NCBI GenBank assembly: GCA_019419555.1
Contig: DXZR01000004.1
Location: 1 to 45,557 of the forward strand
Direction of reading: 5' to 3'
Source: Collinsella sp.
GTDB lineage: Bacteria; Actinomycetota; Coriobacteriia; Coriobacteriales; Coriobacteriaceae
Length of the DNA: 45,557 nucleotides
Shown here: positions 24,178 through 34,768 of the stretch, one piece after another
How the letters are laid out: each line of letters starts with the position of its first letter
Position numbering within the stretch: position 1 is the first letter of the stretch
Notes under the pieces: generated by a model
The model's input: only the letters and a program-made list of their open reading frames with translations
Database searches by the model: none
Told to the model about the DNA's origin: nothing
Program-made: the position numbers and the translations under genes

Positions 24178-24887
24178 TACTGACCCCTCCTCTCGGAGTT
24201 ACGACGACGAGGACGGGAAGAGCCCTCGAGTGCAGGGTTGGGAACAGGCTGGCCCGGGAGCTTCTCGCCTAGGTAGATCCAGACCTTCACGCCGCAAGCG
24301 CCCATAGTGGTGCTGGCGACAGCCGTGCCGTAGTCGATCTTGGCACGGAGGGTGTGCAGAGGCACGCGACCCTCGCGGTACCACTCACGACGGCCCATCT
24401 CGGCACCGCCGAGACGACCGGAGCACTGGATACGGATGCCCTTAGCGCCGGCCTTGCGGGCAGACTGGACAGCCTTGCGCATAGCGCGACGGAAGGCAAC
24501 GCGGCCCTCGAGCTGCTCGGCGATAGACTGAGCAACGAGGTTGGCGTCGAGCTCGGGGCGCTTGACCTCGACAACGTCGACGGAGAGCTGGCCCTTGGAG
24601 ACGCCAGCGACCTTCTCGAGCTCGGTACGGAGAGTATCGATCTCGGCACCCTTCTTACCGATGACAACGCCGGGGCGAGCGGTGAGGATGATGACCTTCA
24701 CCTTGTCGCCAGCGCGCTCGATCTCGACGCGGGAGACAGCTGCGCGGGAAAGACGCTTCTCGAGGTACTTGCGAATCTCGAGATCGTTACCGAGGGTCTT
24801 AGCGTAATCCTTCTCTGCGAACCAGCGGGAGCGCCAGTTCTCGGTAATGCCAAGACGGAAGCCGGTGGGGTAGACTTTCTGACCCAT
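24177..24887 (-). CDS. rpsC: 30S ribosomal protein S3
   Basis: 236 residues. The N-terminal GQKVYPTGFRLGITENWRSR, the KH domain GVVIGKKGAEIDTLRTEL, and the C-terminal KAGAKGIRIQCSGRLGGAEM are diagnostic. It is part of the mRNA entry helicase site. The last ~20 residues are basic and G/R-rich. It is coupled to rplP by a one-base overlap. Confidence 0.97.
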   Translation of the reverse strand: MGQKVYPTGFRLGITENWRSRWFAEKDYAKTLGNDLEIRKYLEKRLSRAAVSRVEIERAGDKVKVIILTARPGVVIGKKGAEIDTLRTELEKVAGVSKGQLSVDVVEVKRPELDANLVAQSIAEQLEGRVAFRRAMRKAVQSARKAGAKGIRIQCSGRLGGAEMGRREWYREGRVPLHTLRAKIDYGTAVASTTMGACGVKVWIYLGEKLPGQPVPNPALEGSSRPRRRNSERRGQ

Positions 24888-24893
24888 ACAGCT

Positions 24894-25265
24894 TTACGCC
24901 TCCTTTCGAGGAGCAACGACGACGGTGATGTGGGAAGTACGCTTCAGAATGCGAGAAGCGGAACCCTTGGCGCGGGGACGGATGCGCTTAAGCGTCGGAC
25001 CCTCGTCAACATAGGCAGCGGCGACAACCAGGTTGTCGGCACGCAGACCGTTGTTGTTCTCGGCGTTCGCAACGGCGGAACGGAGAACCTTCTCGACATC
25101 CACGGCGACGGCGCGGTCGCAGAAGTGGAGGATGTCGAAGGCCTGAGCGACAGGCTTGCGGCGGATCAGATCGACCACCAGGCGGGCCTTGCTGGGGGAA
25201 ACACGCACGTACTTAGCGACGGCGCGAACCTCGGTGGCCTCAGTTTCAATAGACTTAGTTGCCAT
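24894..25265 (-). CDS. rplV: 50S ribosomal protein L22
   Basis: 123 residues. RAVAKYVRVSPSKARLVVDL and the hairpin RIRPRAKGSASRILKRTSHI are diagnostic; the hairpin lines the exit tunnel where macrolides bind. No deletion in the loop region is seen. AGGGGG lies upstream of ATG 25265. Confidence 0.97.
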   Translation of the reverse strand: MATKSIETEATEVRAVAKYVRVSPSKARLVVDLIRRKPVAQAFDILHFCDRAVAVDVEKVLRSAVANAENNNGLRADNLVVAAAYVDEGPTLKRIRPRAKGSASRILKRTSHITVVVAPRKEA

Positions 25266-25279
25266 TTACGGTTAACCCC

Positions 25280-25540
25280 CTATTTGGCCTTGTGGCCACG
25301 GAACGTACGAGTCGGCGCGAACTCGCCGAGCTTGTGACCAACCATGGACTCGGTAACATACACGGGCACATGCTTGCGGCCGTCGTGGACGGCGATGGTG
25401 TGACCAACCATCTCGGGGAAGATGGTGGACGCGCGGGACCAGGTCTTCACGACGTCCTTCTTGCCAGCCTCGTTCATCGCGGTGATACGCGAGAGAAGGC
25501 GAGTCTCCACGAACGGGCCCTTTTTGAGACTTCTGCTCAT
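25280..25540 (-). CDS. rpsS: 30S ribosomal protein S19
   Basis: 86 residues. MSRSLKKGPFVETRLLSRIT and HDGRKHVPVYVTESMVGHKL are diagnostic. It forms the head of the 30S subunit with S13. AGGAGA lies upstream of ATG 25540. Confidence 0.97.
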   Translation of the reverse strand: MSRSLKKGPFVETRLLSRITAMNEAGKKDVVKTWSRASTIFPEMVGHTIAVHDGRKHVPVYVTESMVGHKLGEFAPTRTFRGHKAK

Positions 25541-25572
25541 AAGTGCTTTCTCCTAAAACTCGGTATCCGAAA

Positions 25573-26403
25573 TTACTTCTTACGGCGACGAATGATGTGC
25601 TGGTTCGAGACCTTCTTCTTCTTGCGCGTACGAAGGCCCTTCGTCGGCTTACCCCAGGGGGTAACGGAGGGACGACCAGAGGTGTGGTTCTTGCCCTCGC
25701 CACCGCCGTGCGGGTGGTCGACAGGGTTCATGACGGTACCGCGGACGGTCGGGCGCACGTTCATGTGACGCTTACGGCCGGCCTTGCCGATGACGATGTT
25801 GGAGTGATCGGCGTTGCCGACCTCACCGACGGTGGCGCGGCAGGTAACGAGGATGCGGCGCATCTCGGAGGAAGGCATACGGACGATAGCGTACTTGCCC
25901 TCCTTACCCATCAGCTGGCAGGAGTTACCGGCGGAACGGGCGATAGCAGCGCCCTTGCCCGGCTGGAACTCGACGGCGTGGATGAGCGTACCGACGGGGA
26001 TGTCGGCGAGGGGCAGAGCGTTGCCCGGCTTGATGTCGGCGTCAGAACCGGACATGATGGTCTGACCGACCTCGAGGCCCTTGGGGGCCAGGATGTAGCG
26101 CTTCTCACCGTCAGCGTAGTGCAGCAGAGCGATGCGAGCGGAACGGTTCGGATCGTACTCGATCGTGGCAACCTTGGCGGGCACGCCGTCCTTGTTGCGC
26201 TTGAAGTCGATCACGCGGTAACGACGCTTCACGCCGCCGCCCTGGTGGCGGGTGGTGATACGGCCGTTGTTGTTACGACCGGCCTTCTTGGGCAGGGGCT
26301 CGAGAAGAGACTTCTCGGGCTTGGTGCAGGTGATCTCGGAGAAATCGGAGATCGTCTGCCAACGCCTACCAGCGGAGGTCGGCTTAAGGTGCTTTACAGC
26401 CAT
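25573..26403 (-). CDS. rplB: 50S ribosomal protein L2
   Basis: 276 residues from ATG 26403 (AAAGGGA upstream, MAVKHLKPTSAGRRWQTISD); the longer frame to 26478 is not family-like. The conserved VMNPVDHPHGGGEGKNHTSG with the peptidyl-transferase-region His is present. A 179-base gap separates it from rplW, holding a copy of the element also found before rplC and rpsL. Confidence 0.97.
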   Translation of the reverse strand: MAVKHLKPTSAGRRWQTISDFSEITCTKPEKSLLEPLPKKAGRNNNGRITTRHQGGGVKRRYRVIDFKRNKDGVPAKVATIEYDPNRSARIALLHYADGEKRYILAPKGLEVGQTIMSGSDADIKPGNALPLADIPVGTLIHAVEFQPGKGAAIARSAGNSCQLMGKEGKYAIVRMPSSEMRRILVTCRATVGEVGNADHSNIVIGKAGRKRHMNVRPTVRGTVMNPVDHPHGGGEGKNHTSGRPSVTPWGKPTKGLRTRKKKKVSNQHIIRRRKK

Positions 26404-26483
26404 TACAATCCCTTTCAATAGGAATCCGTTAGCCATCGCAGACAGGGATTCGAGGTTCTGCCTCGGGTGCGATGACACCGGAC

Positions 26484-26509
26484 GTATACACGGTTCCGGG
26501 CGTGTCCAT
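26484..26509 (-). promoter_or_regulatory. Copy A of a shared ribosomal-operon element (before rplB)
   Basis: The minus-strand core GGACACGCCCGGAACCGTG is followed by TATACG. It matches 23 of 26 positions at 28349-28374. It lies in a 179-base gap inside the operon and could be an internal promoter or regulatory site. Confidence 0.45.
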
Positions 26510-26582
26510 TTTATACGCCCAAAACCTTGAGCTCTCGCCTCCCCTATTTGGGAGGCATGAGCTCACTCAACAGCAGCGAGTC

Positions 26583-26870
26583 TTAGGCCTGGTTGCCAAA
26601 GACCTCGATGGTGTCGCCCTCGGCCAGCGTGACGATGGCCTTCTTCCAAGAACGGGTCTTGCCGGCGACATAGCGCACGCGCTTGGTCTTGGGCTTGACC
26701 GTCAGGGTGTTCACGCGAACGACCTTGACGCCGAAGATCTCCTCGACAGCGTCCTTGATCTGATACTTGTTAGCATCCTTGGCGACCTCGAACGTGTACT
26801 TGTTCAGCTCCATGCCGGAGAAGGAACGCTCGGACACGATCGGACGGATGATGATCTCGTGGGCGGTCAT
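26583..26870 (-). CDS. rplW: 50S ribosomal protein L23
   Basis: 95 residues. HEIIIRPIVSERSFSGMELN and YTFEVAKDANKYQIKDAVEE are diagnostic. It sits at the exit tunnel and docks trigger factor. Its ATG directly follows the rplD stop, with GGGAGGTG inside rplD. Confidence 0.96.
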   Translation of the reverse strand: MTAHEIIIRPIVSERSFSGMELNKYTFEVAKDANKYQIKDAVEEIFGVKVVRVNTLTVKPKTKRVRYVAGKTRSWKKAIVTLAEGDTIEVFGNQA

Positions 26871-27497
26871 TTATGCAAGCACCTCCCCGAAGTGAGCGGC
26901 GATGTCGGCGGGCATCAGCACAGCGTTGTTGTTGACGAGATCGTAGGTGTTGGCCTCGTCGGCAGTGATGATGAACGTCTTGGGAATGTTGCGGAACGAC
27001 AGGTAGGCGTTGACGTCCTCATCGCGAACGATGATGGTCAGACGCTTGCCCTCAAGGCCGAGAGCCTTGAGCATGGCGACGGCAGCCTTGGTGGAAGGCT
27101 TCTCGAAGCCGTAGTCGTCGACGAGCACGAGCTCGCCATCGGCCAGCTTGGCGGACAGCGCGGAGCGCATAGCCAGCTTGACCTCCTTGTTGTTCATACG
27201 CTTAGCGTAAGAACGGGGCTTGGGGGCGAAGACAACGCCACCGTGACGCCACTGGGCAGCACGGATGGAACCCTGGCGGGCACGGCCGGTGCCCTTCTGA
27301 CGCCAAGGCTTCTTGCCGCCACCGGAAACCTCAGAGCGGCCCTTAGCGGACTGGGTGCCCTGACGCCAAGAGGCCATCTGGCACTTGACGATGTGGTGCA
27401 TAACGTGGATGTTCGGCTCGATGCCGTACACCTCAGCGGCGAGCTCGGCCTCGGCGACCTTCTTGCCCTCGCTGTTCTTTACTTCAAACTTTGCCAT
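26871..27497 (-). CDS. rplD: 50S ribosomal protein L4
   Basis: 208 residues. The tunnel loop region WRQGTQSAKGRSEVSGGGKK and PWRQKGTGRARQGSIRAAQW is normal. In E. coli L4 represses its own operon through the S10 leader; here rpsJ is elsewhere, so any such control would need the rplC leader. AAGGAGA lies before ATG 27497. Confidence 0.97.
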   Translation of the reverse strand: MAKFEVKNSEGKKVAEAELAAEVYGIEPNIHVMHHIVKCQMASWRQGTQSAKGRSEVSGGGKKPWRQKGTGRARQGSIRAAQWRHGGVVFAPKPRSYAKRMNNKEVKLAMRSALSAKLADGELVLVDDYGFEKPSTKAAVAMLKALGLEGKRLTIIVRDEDVNAYLSFRNIPKTFIITADEANTYDLVNNNAVLMPADIAAHFGEVLA

Positions 27498-27543
27498 TTA
27501 AGTGTTCTCCTTGGTATGACGCTGGGCTAAATGGGCTGGGCCC

Positions 27544-28164
27544 TTAGGCCATACGGATGGCGACGAGACCATTCTTGGCACCCGGGACAGCGCCCTTGAC
27601 CAAGATGAGGTTCTGCTCGGCATCGATGCGGACAACGGAAAGGTTCTTGACGGTAACGCGCTCGTTACCCATGTGACCGGCCATCTTGACGCCCTTGAGG
27701 ACGCGCGCAGGATAGGCGCACTGACCGATAGAACCGGGGTGACGCTGGAAGTGAGAACCATGCGTCATAGGACCGCGGCGCTGACCCCAGCGCTTGATGC
27801 GACCCTGGAAGCCCTTACCCTTGGAGGTACCGATGACGTCGACCTTCTCGACATCAGCGAAATCAGCGACGGTGACGACCTCGCCGACCTTGTGCTCCTC
27901 GCCGTTCTCGACGCGGACCTCACGAAGGAAACGGACAGGCTCGACGCCAGCCTTGGCGAAGTGACCAGCCATGGGCTTGTTCACGTTCTTGGCCTTGATG
28001 TCGCCGAAACCGATCTGGACGGCGTCATAGCCGTCGGTTGCCTGAGTTTTAACCTGCGAGACAGCGCAGGGGCCAGCCTGGATGACCGTGACGGGAACGA
28101 CGTTGTCGTCCTCGTCCCAAACCTGGGTCATGCCAATCTTGCGGCCGAGAATCATGCTGATCAA
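27544..28164 (-). CDS. rplC: 50S ribosomal protein L3
   Basis: 206 residues if started at TTG 28164 (MISMILGRKIGMTQVWDEDD), or 203 from ATG 28155; neither has a strong ribosome binding site. The central TKGKGFQG-like motif reads TSKGKGFQGRIKRWGQRRGP, and HGSHFQRHPGSIG is present. L3 nucleates 50S assembly near the peptidyl transferase centre. It is the first gene of this operon, whereas rpsJ normally precedes it. Confidence 0.95.
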   Translation of the reverse strand: MISMILGRKIGMTQVWDEDDNVVPVTVIQAGPCAVSQVKTQATDGYDAVQIGFGDIKAKNVNKPMAGHFAKAGVEPVRFLREVRVENGEEHKVGEVVTVADFADVEKVDVIGTSKGKGFQGRIKRWGQRRGPMTHGSHFQRHPGSIGQCAYPARVLKGVKMAGHMGNERVTVKNLSVVRIDAEQNLILVKGAVPGAKNGLVAIRMA

Positions 28165-28477
28165 GATATGATCCCAACTCTCGCGTGGTCTTGGGACAAT
28201 GCGTACACCACCGAGCGTACGCCCCTAGAGGACCACTACTTACACGACGTGCTCCCCAGCCTTGTATTGCGTCCGGACTACCTGACAACCCTATTAAGCA
28301 GGCATTTTGTCCAGCCAGAATACTCCCCTGGTTACACACAGTTGTTTAGTATACACGGCTGCGGGCGTATCCATCGAGATTCATATTTCACTCACATTGT
28401 TTACGCAGGTAAAGTGCGTGGAGTCGCCTGGGCTTGGCAGACGACACGTTGATGTCTGCTTAACTCTGCTCGCTCAG
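28165..28477 (-). promoter_or_regulatory. Leader and promoter region of the rplC operon
   Basis: No gene is seen in these 313 bases. They include a GCGTAC/GTACGC hairpin with a 10-base loop (28201-28222), 37 bases before the start. They also include copy B of the shared ribosomal element at 28349-28374 (GGATACGCCCGCAGCCGTG, followed by TATACT on the minus strand). TTGTCA with TACAAG 16 bases on (about 28256-28283) is another promoter candidate. The mRNA leader is thus long enough for r-protein feedback control. Confidence 0.5.
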
Positions 28478-29104
28478 CTAATTTCTTTGTTGGGGGTCCA
28501 CTATTTGCTGGAGAGTGAACTTGCATTGCATTGGCTCGCCCTCTGCTTGTAGTTTTTCCTCGTCAAAATCGAAGATCATGATGGCGCAGTTGGGGAGTTT
28601 TGTTGGGAGCTCGAAGCCCTCTGGGGCTGCAGCCTTGATGAATTGGCGGCTGGCGCTGCCGTGGCTTACTGCTAGGAGGGTTTCGATGCCCTCGGCTCCC
28701 ATGAGATTGGTGAGGGTGCCTACCATGCGTTCTTGCAGCGCGCGGTTCCCTTCTCCTCCAAAGGGGACCAAATCCTCACCCGGATCCCAGACGTCGGTAG
28801 GCAATGCGTCGTGGGGGCCTTCTTCGAAGGTGCCGTAGCAGCGCTCAATGATGCCTTCGCAGGGCTCGACTGCTGCGTCCGGGCCAAGGAGTTCGGTTGC
28901 GACGAGCCGAGCTGTGTCCATGGCTCGGCCTAAGGGTGAAGAGACCACTTTGTCGGGAACGACGTTGTGAGATTTGATCCATGTAGCTGCCATCCCGGCT
29001 TGCTGACGGCCTAAGTCGGTGAGCGGTGAGTCGCAGCGGCCCTGGACCAGCTTTTTGACGTTGAATTCCGTCTGGCCGTGGCGGAGTAGATATAGACGCT
29101 TCAT
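28478..29104 (-). CDS. Histidine phosphatase-family protein (phosphoglycerate mutase-like)
   Basis: 208 residues. The catalytic motif LLRHGQTEFN has His9, and the second His is in LLAVSHGSASRQF. The acid/base Glu is probably in EGIIERCYGTFEEGPHD. It is a cytoplasmic phosphatase or mutase of broad family; the substrate is unknown. It follows the cation transporter gene by 39 bases on the same strand, so the two may be co-transcribed. Confidence 0.88.
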   Translation of the reverse strand: MKRLYLLRHGQTEFNVKKLVQGRCDSPLTDLGRQQAGMAATWIKSHNVVPDKVVSSPLGRAMDTARLVATELLGPDAAVEPCEGIIERCYGTFEEGPHDALPTDVWDPGEDLVPFGGEGNRALQERMVGTLTNLMGAEGIETLLAVSHGSASRQFIKAAAPEGFELPTKLPNCAIMIFDFDEEKLQAEGEPMQCKFTLQQIVDPQQRN

Positions 29105-29143
29105 GCTCTCCCCTTCTGTATAACTTGCTTTGCCGGCACAGCC

Positions 29144-30298
29144 CTACTCGTGGGTATGTCCTACGTAGTCTTCGTCGATCGTAATCTTGGCAATCGACTT
29201 GGGGTATTCCGATTCGACCCTCTGGGCCAACGCGTGCTTCAGGTCCTCGGCGTCCATGCCCATATCCGAGGGACGCACGCAGTCAAAGATCACGTTGGTG
29301 TGCGTAGGACCCGGCACACAGCGCAGATCGTGAATCGAAAGGCGGCTATCGATCTGTTGGGCCATGGCGTTAATGCGTAAACGCATGCTCGCCACCTTTG
29401 GATCGTCGGTCACGATGGGATCGTAATGGAGCGTGACGATCATGCCGTCCTCGTCCCTAAACGCCTGCTCGATGTTATCGAGCGTGTCGTGACTTTCCAG
29501 CGGGCTGGCCTCGGCCGCCATCTCGGCATGTGCGCTTGCAAACTTCCTGCCCGGACCGTAATCGTGAACCATCAAATCGTGAACGCCCAAAACGCCGGGG
29601 TAGCTCATGATCTTGTCTCGAATGTGCTTGACCAACTTAGGATCGGGCGTCTGGCCCAAAAGCGGGCTCACCGTATCCTGGATGAGTTCAAAACCGCTCC
29701 AGCCAATATAGGCGCCAACGGCAAGGCCGACCCATGCGTCAAGATTGATGTGCGTCATCTGCGAAACAATTGCGCACGCTAGCACGGCGCCCGTGGCAAG
29801 AACATCGTTCTTGGAATCTTGCGCGGTCGCATGCAGCGTCTCGGACTCAATGCGATCGCCGAGCTTTTGGTTGAGGGCCGCCATCCAGAGCTTTACGACC
29901 ATCGAAAGCGCTAGAACTGCCACCAGGGCAAGCGAGAACTCGACAGGTTCGGGGTGGATGACGCGCTCAACCGAGGACTTCACCAGCTCAACGCCAATCA
30001 GCAGCACGAGCGCCGCCACGACCAATCCCGAGAGATACTCATAGCGACCGTGGCCGTAAGGATGCTCGGGGTCGGCCGGCTTGCTCGCCAGCTTAAAGCC
30101 CAGCACGCTCACGATATTCGAACTAGCATCGGACAGGTTGTTCATGGCATCCGCCACGATCGAAACCGATCCCGACAGCACACCAATTGCGCCCTTCGCA
30201 GCACAAAGCGCCACATTGGCGACAATACACACCATGCCCGCTAACGTGCCCACACGCGCACGATCGCCCTGCGCGCGCTTAACTATCCACTCGACCAT
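29144..30298 (-). CDS. Cation diffusion facilitator (CDF) family transporter
   Basis: 384 residues from ATG 30298, which has GGGGGCGG at good distance; ATG 30304 is too close to it. About six membrane segments form the N-terminal domain, with the metal-site motif IVADAMNNLSDASSNI and HPYGHGRYEYLSG. The C-terminal cytoplasmic domain carries metal-regulatory His residues (GVHDLMVHDYGPGRKFASAH). CDF proteins export Zn2+, Mn2+, Fe2+ or Co2+ by proton antiport. The DxxND-type variation here does not fix the metal. Confidence 0.9.
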   Translation of the reverse strand: MVEWIVKRAQGDRARVGTLAGMVCIVANVALCAAKGAIGVLSGSVSIVADAMNNLSDASSNIVSVLGFKLASKPADPEHPYGHGRYEYLSGLVVAALVLLIGVELVKSSVERVIHPEPVEFSLALVAVLALSMVVKLWMAALNQKLGDRIESETLHATAQDSKNDVLATGAVLACAIVSQMTHINLDAWVGLAVGAYIGWSGFELIQDTVSPLLGQTPDPKLVKHIRDKIMSYPGVLGVHDLMVHDYGPGRKFASAHAEMAAEASPLESHDTLDNIEQAFRDEDGMIVTLHYDPIVTDDPKVASMRLRINAMAQQIDSRLSIHDLRCVPGPTHTNVIFDCVRPSDMGMDAEDLKHALAQRVESEYPKSIAKITIDEDYVGHTHE

Positions 30299-30380
30299 CT
30301 GCATCCGCCCCCACGGTACTACCTATATATCTATTGCTCAAACGGATTGTAGTGTAGCCACTTTGTCCTCAAGATACAAA

Positions 30381-30410
30381 AAGGCCGCAGCCCACACGGG
30401 CCACGGCCTT
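30381..30410 (-). terminator. Terminator after the PTS EIIC gene
   Basis: AAGGCCG (30381-30387) pairs with CGGCCTT (30404-30410), with GCCC/GGGC inside, and TTTTTG follows on the minus strand. It lies 39 bases past the EIIC stop. Confidence 0.8.
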
Positions 30411-30413
30411 GGA

Positions 30414-30446
30414 ATGTGACAAAGGAATCGTCCTTTTGTCGCACAG
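30414..30446. repeat. GTGACAAAGG inverted repeat beside the EIIC gene
   Basis: GTGACAAAGGA and TCCTTTTGTCGC form a short hairpin. ATGTGACAAAGG (30414-30425) is mirrored by CCTTTGTCACAT at 31698-31709 on the other side of the EIIC gene. Confidence 0.6.
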
Positions 30447-30448
30447 GT

Positions 30449-31663
30449 TTATGCGCTTACCTCAGCAGCGCTCGCCACTGTTTCGGACGAATCGGCTCCG
30501 TCCCCCGTCGTCTGCCCCTTCGTCGGCACCACACCAAAGCAGTAGCTCAGCGCCGCAGACATCGCGAATGCTACACCACCGGCAGCGCAGCACCACAGCA
30601 GGTTCGAGATGCCGCCCGTGGCAAAGCCAATGACCATGAGGACATTCGTCATGCCGATGGTATAGGCCGTAACGTGGCCCACGGCCGCAACAAGGCCTCC
30701 GACGGCGCCGCCAATGGCCATGCACGTCAGGCACCTGCCATATTTAAAGCCGCAACCGTACAGCGCCGGCTCGCTTACGCCACCAAGCACACCCGAGATC
30801 GAATAGCCCAGCATGAGCGCCTTCTCGTCCTTATCCGCAACGCGAAGCGACGCGCCAAAGGGCATGCCCCAAACGGCGAACGTTGCCATCGTCGCGGCGA
30901 TCAGGATGCACGAATCCGTTCCCACACTCATAAACTGCGCATAGGCGAGCGATAGGACGACGTTGCTGACGCCCGCGATCTTTAGGAACTCCCAGCCTGC
31001 GGCAAGCCCCATGAGCGTGAGCAGCGACACAATGCCACCGGAATTGCCAAGCATAAACATAAGCTGGCCCAACAGCATGCCCAGATAGCTGCCCGCCGGC
31101 GCCGTAATGCACAGCGAAACCGGAACCATGACAAGCAAGGTCGCAAACGGAACAAACGAAAACGCCACGGCCTTAGGGATAACGCGCTTAAAGAAACACT
31201 CCACTCGCCATAGCACGGGCACCGAGATGAGAACCGGAATAACAGTCGTCGTGTAATCGTTGACCGGCGCAGGAAGCAGACCATACACGGAAGTCATCGA
31301 TGCCCCCGTCGTCGATGCGGCATCGACAAGCTTGAGTAAATCGGGTGCAATCAATACGCCGCCCAGCATCATGCCCAGCTGCTCCGAGCAACCGAGCTGG
31401 CGGGCGGCCGCCCAACCAAGATAAATGGGCAAAAAGTAGTAGCCGGCGTTATAGAGCCAACTGTAGAACAGGCGATAGATATCGGAATCGGCAGACCACA
31501 GGCCCAGCATGCCTTCGCCCATAATGACAGCGACGGTGCGGAACAACGCCGCGCAGACAATAAACGGCAGCGCCGACATCATGCTTTTGGACAGATAGTC
31601 CACCACGGCCATGGCGTTTGATGAAACCGACGTTGTAAACGAGGTGTTAGAAACTTGTAGCAT
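30449..31663 (-). CDS. PTS EIIC domain protein, glucose/beta-glucoside type, orphan
   Basis: 404 residues from ATG 31663 (GGGAAAGG six bases upstream); the frame running further back overlaps accDA. About ten membrane segments. The EIIC signature ISGVLGGVSEPALYGCGFKY marks the Glc/Bgl superfamily. No EIIB or EIIA domain is present in the protein or nearby, so it would need partners from elsewhere. It lies 40 bases after accDA on the same strand, without metabolic connection to it. A 12-bp inverted repeat (30414-30425 and 31698-31709) flanks it. Confidence 0.85.
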   Translation of the reverse strand: MLQVSNTSFTTSVSSNAMAVVDYLSKSMMSALPFIVCAALFRTVAVIMGEGMLGLWSADSDIYRLFYSWLYNAGYYFLPIYLGWAAARQLGCSEQLGMMLGGVLIAPDLLKLVDAASTTGASMTSVYGLLPAPVNDYTTTVIPVLISVPVLWRVECFFKRVIPKAVAFSFVPFATLLVMVPVSLCITAPAGSYLGMLLGQLMFMLGNSGGIVSLLTLMGLAAGWEFLKIAGVSNVVLSLAYAQFMSVGTDSCILIAATMATFAVWGMPFGASLRVADKDEKALMLGYSISGVLGGVSEPALYGCGFKYGRCLTCMAIGGAVGGLVAAVGHVTAYTIGMTNVLMVIGFATGGISNLLWCCAAGGVAFAMSAALSYCFGVVPTKGQTTGDGADSSETVASAAEVSA

Positions 31664-31703
31664 GGAACGCCTTTCCCAATATGACATGCGGGCTGTCCCT
31701 TTG

Positions 31704-33414
31704 TCACATCGTGCGGTATCGACCGATTGCGCGGTACTTTTCGTAGCGGAGGTTTGTGAGGGTCGCGTCGTCGAGCTGCCCAAGCGTATCGAAGGCATCA
31801 AATGCCGAGGACATGACGGCACCGGCGATCTCCTCATGCGACAGGCCCTTATCGTCAACAATGCCGTCGATGATGCCGAGCGCCAGCAGATCGGGGGCCG
31901 TGAGCTTAAGCGCCTCGGCGGCCTCATCCGCACGCTCGGTATCCTTCCACAGGATCGACGCACAGGCCTCGGGGCTCACGACCGAATAGGCCGAGCTCGA
32001 GAGCATCAGGATGCGGTCGGCCACGGACAGCGCCAGCGCGCCACCAGAGCCGCCCTCGCCTGTCACCACCGAGACAATCGGCGTCTTAAGGCCGCTCATC
32101 TCCATGAGATTCTGGGCGATGGCCTCGCCCTGACCGCGTTCCTCGGCACCGATGCCGCAAAACGCGCCCGAAGTATCGACCAGGCACAGAACCGGTCGAC
32201 CAAACTTTTCGGCCTGGCGCATCAGGCGACGCGCTTTGCGGTAGCCCTCGGGATGTGCCATACCAAAGTTGCGACGCATGCGCTCTTTGGTCGTGGTGCC
32301 GCGCTCGATGGCGATGACCGTTACGGGGCGTCCGTCTTTCCAGCCAATGCCAGCCACCACAGCAGCGTCGTCGCCAAAGTAGCGGTCGCCGTGCAGCTCC
32401 ACAAATCCATCCAGGCCCAGCGAGATCATCTCGCCTGCCGTGGCGCGATCTGCCGAGCGGGTCTGCTTGACAATCTCGAGCGCGGTTTTTGGTGCGGCCG
32501 AGCGCTTGAACAAGTGTCCCAGCTTTTTGCCGCGGCGACCCGTATGCACGATCTCATGCGGTGCCCCCAGGCCGGGCGCGTGCCCTTCGTGCAGCGCCAG
32601 CAGCTCGCCTACCGTGAGCGCAATCTCGCCACGCGGAACAACGGCATCGCAAAAGCCGTGCTCCAGCAAAAACTCGGAGCGCTGGAATCCCTTGGGCAGG
32701 CGCTTGTGCATGTTCTGCTCGATCACGCGCGGGCCGGCAAATGCCGTCAGGGCATCGGGCTCGGCCAGGATAATATCGCCCTCCATGGCAAAGCTCGCGG
32801 TTACGCCTCCGGTCGTGGGGTCGGTGAGCACCGTGATATACAGGCCGCCCGCCTCGCTGTGGCGCCTAACCGCCGCAGAAATCTTGGCCATCTGCATAAG
32901 CGATGTCACGCCCTCTTGCATGCGCGCACCGCCCGAAACGGTAAAGCCGACAACTGGCAATCCAAGCTCGGTCGCTCGCTCAAATGTGCGACAGATCTTC
33001 TCGCCCACCACGGAACCCATCGAGCCCATCATAAAGTTGGCGTCCATAAAGAAGAGCGCGGTATCGCAACCGCAGATTTTGCCCCTGCCGCACACAACGG
33101 CATCGTGCTCGCCCGAACGCTCGCTCACGCTCTTGAGCTTGTCGGCATAGCCGGGAAACGAGAGGAAGTCCTCCGGCGCCAGACTGGCATCCCATTCCTC
33201 AAACGTGCCCTCGTCAATCGTCATGCGCATGCGGTCGCGCCCGCTCACGCGAAAGTGTTTGCCGCAACGAGGGCAGACCTCGAGGTTGTCGTGCAGGCGC
33301 GCCTCATCGATCACGCGGCGGCACTCCGGGCACTTGATAAACACGTGGCGCGCGGGAAACTCGGCGCACGACTCGGTCATCGGTCCCTCGAGGACGTTGA
33401 CCGTCTTCGCTTTT

Positions 33415-33428
<14 letters not shown>
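31704..33428 (-). CDS. accDA: Acetyl-CoA carboxylase carboxyltransferase, fused beta-alpha subunits
   Basis: 574 residues. The AccD half begins with a zinc ribbon (C33, C36, C52, C55) and includes FTVSGGARMQEGVTSLMQMA. The AccA half begins near residue 300 and includes GIGAEERGQGEAIAQNL and VTGEGGSGGALALSVADRIL. It transfers the carboxyl group from carboxybiotin-AccB to acetyl-CoA, giving malonyl-CoA. In most FASII bacteria these are two genes; here they are one frame. Two starts are possible (33428 or 33422); both overlap the end of accC, so translation is coupled. Confidence 0.92.
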
Positions 33429-34758
<1,330 letters not shown>

Positions 34759-34768
34759 GAAGCCTTCC

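Noticed and set aside
28165..28477. rpsJ in front of rplC
   Set aside because: No S10-like frame exists here; rpsJ is at 41947-42255.
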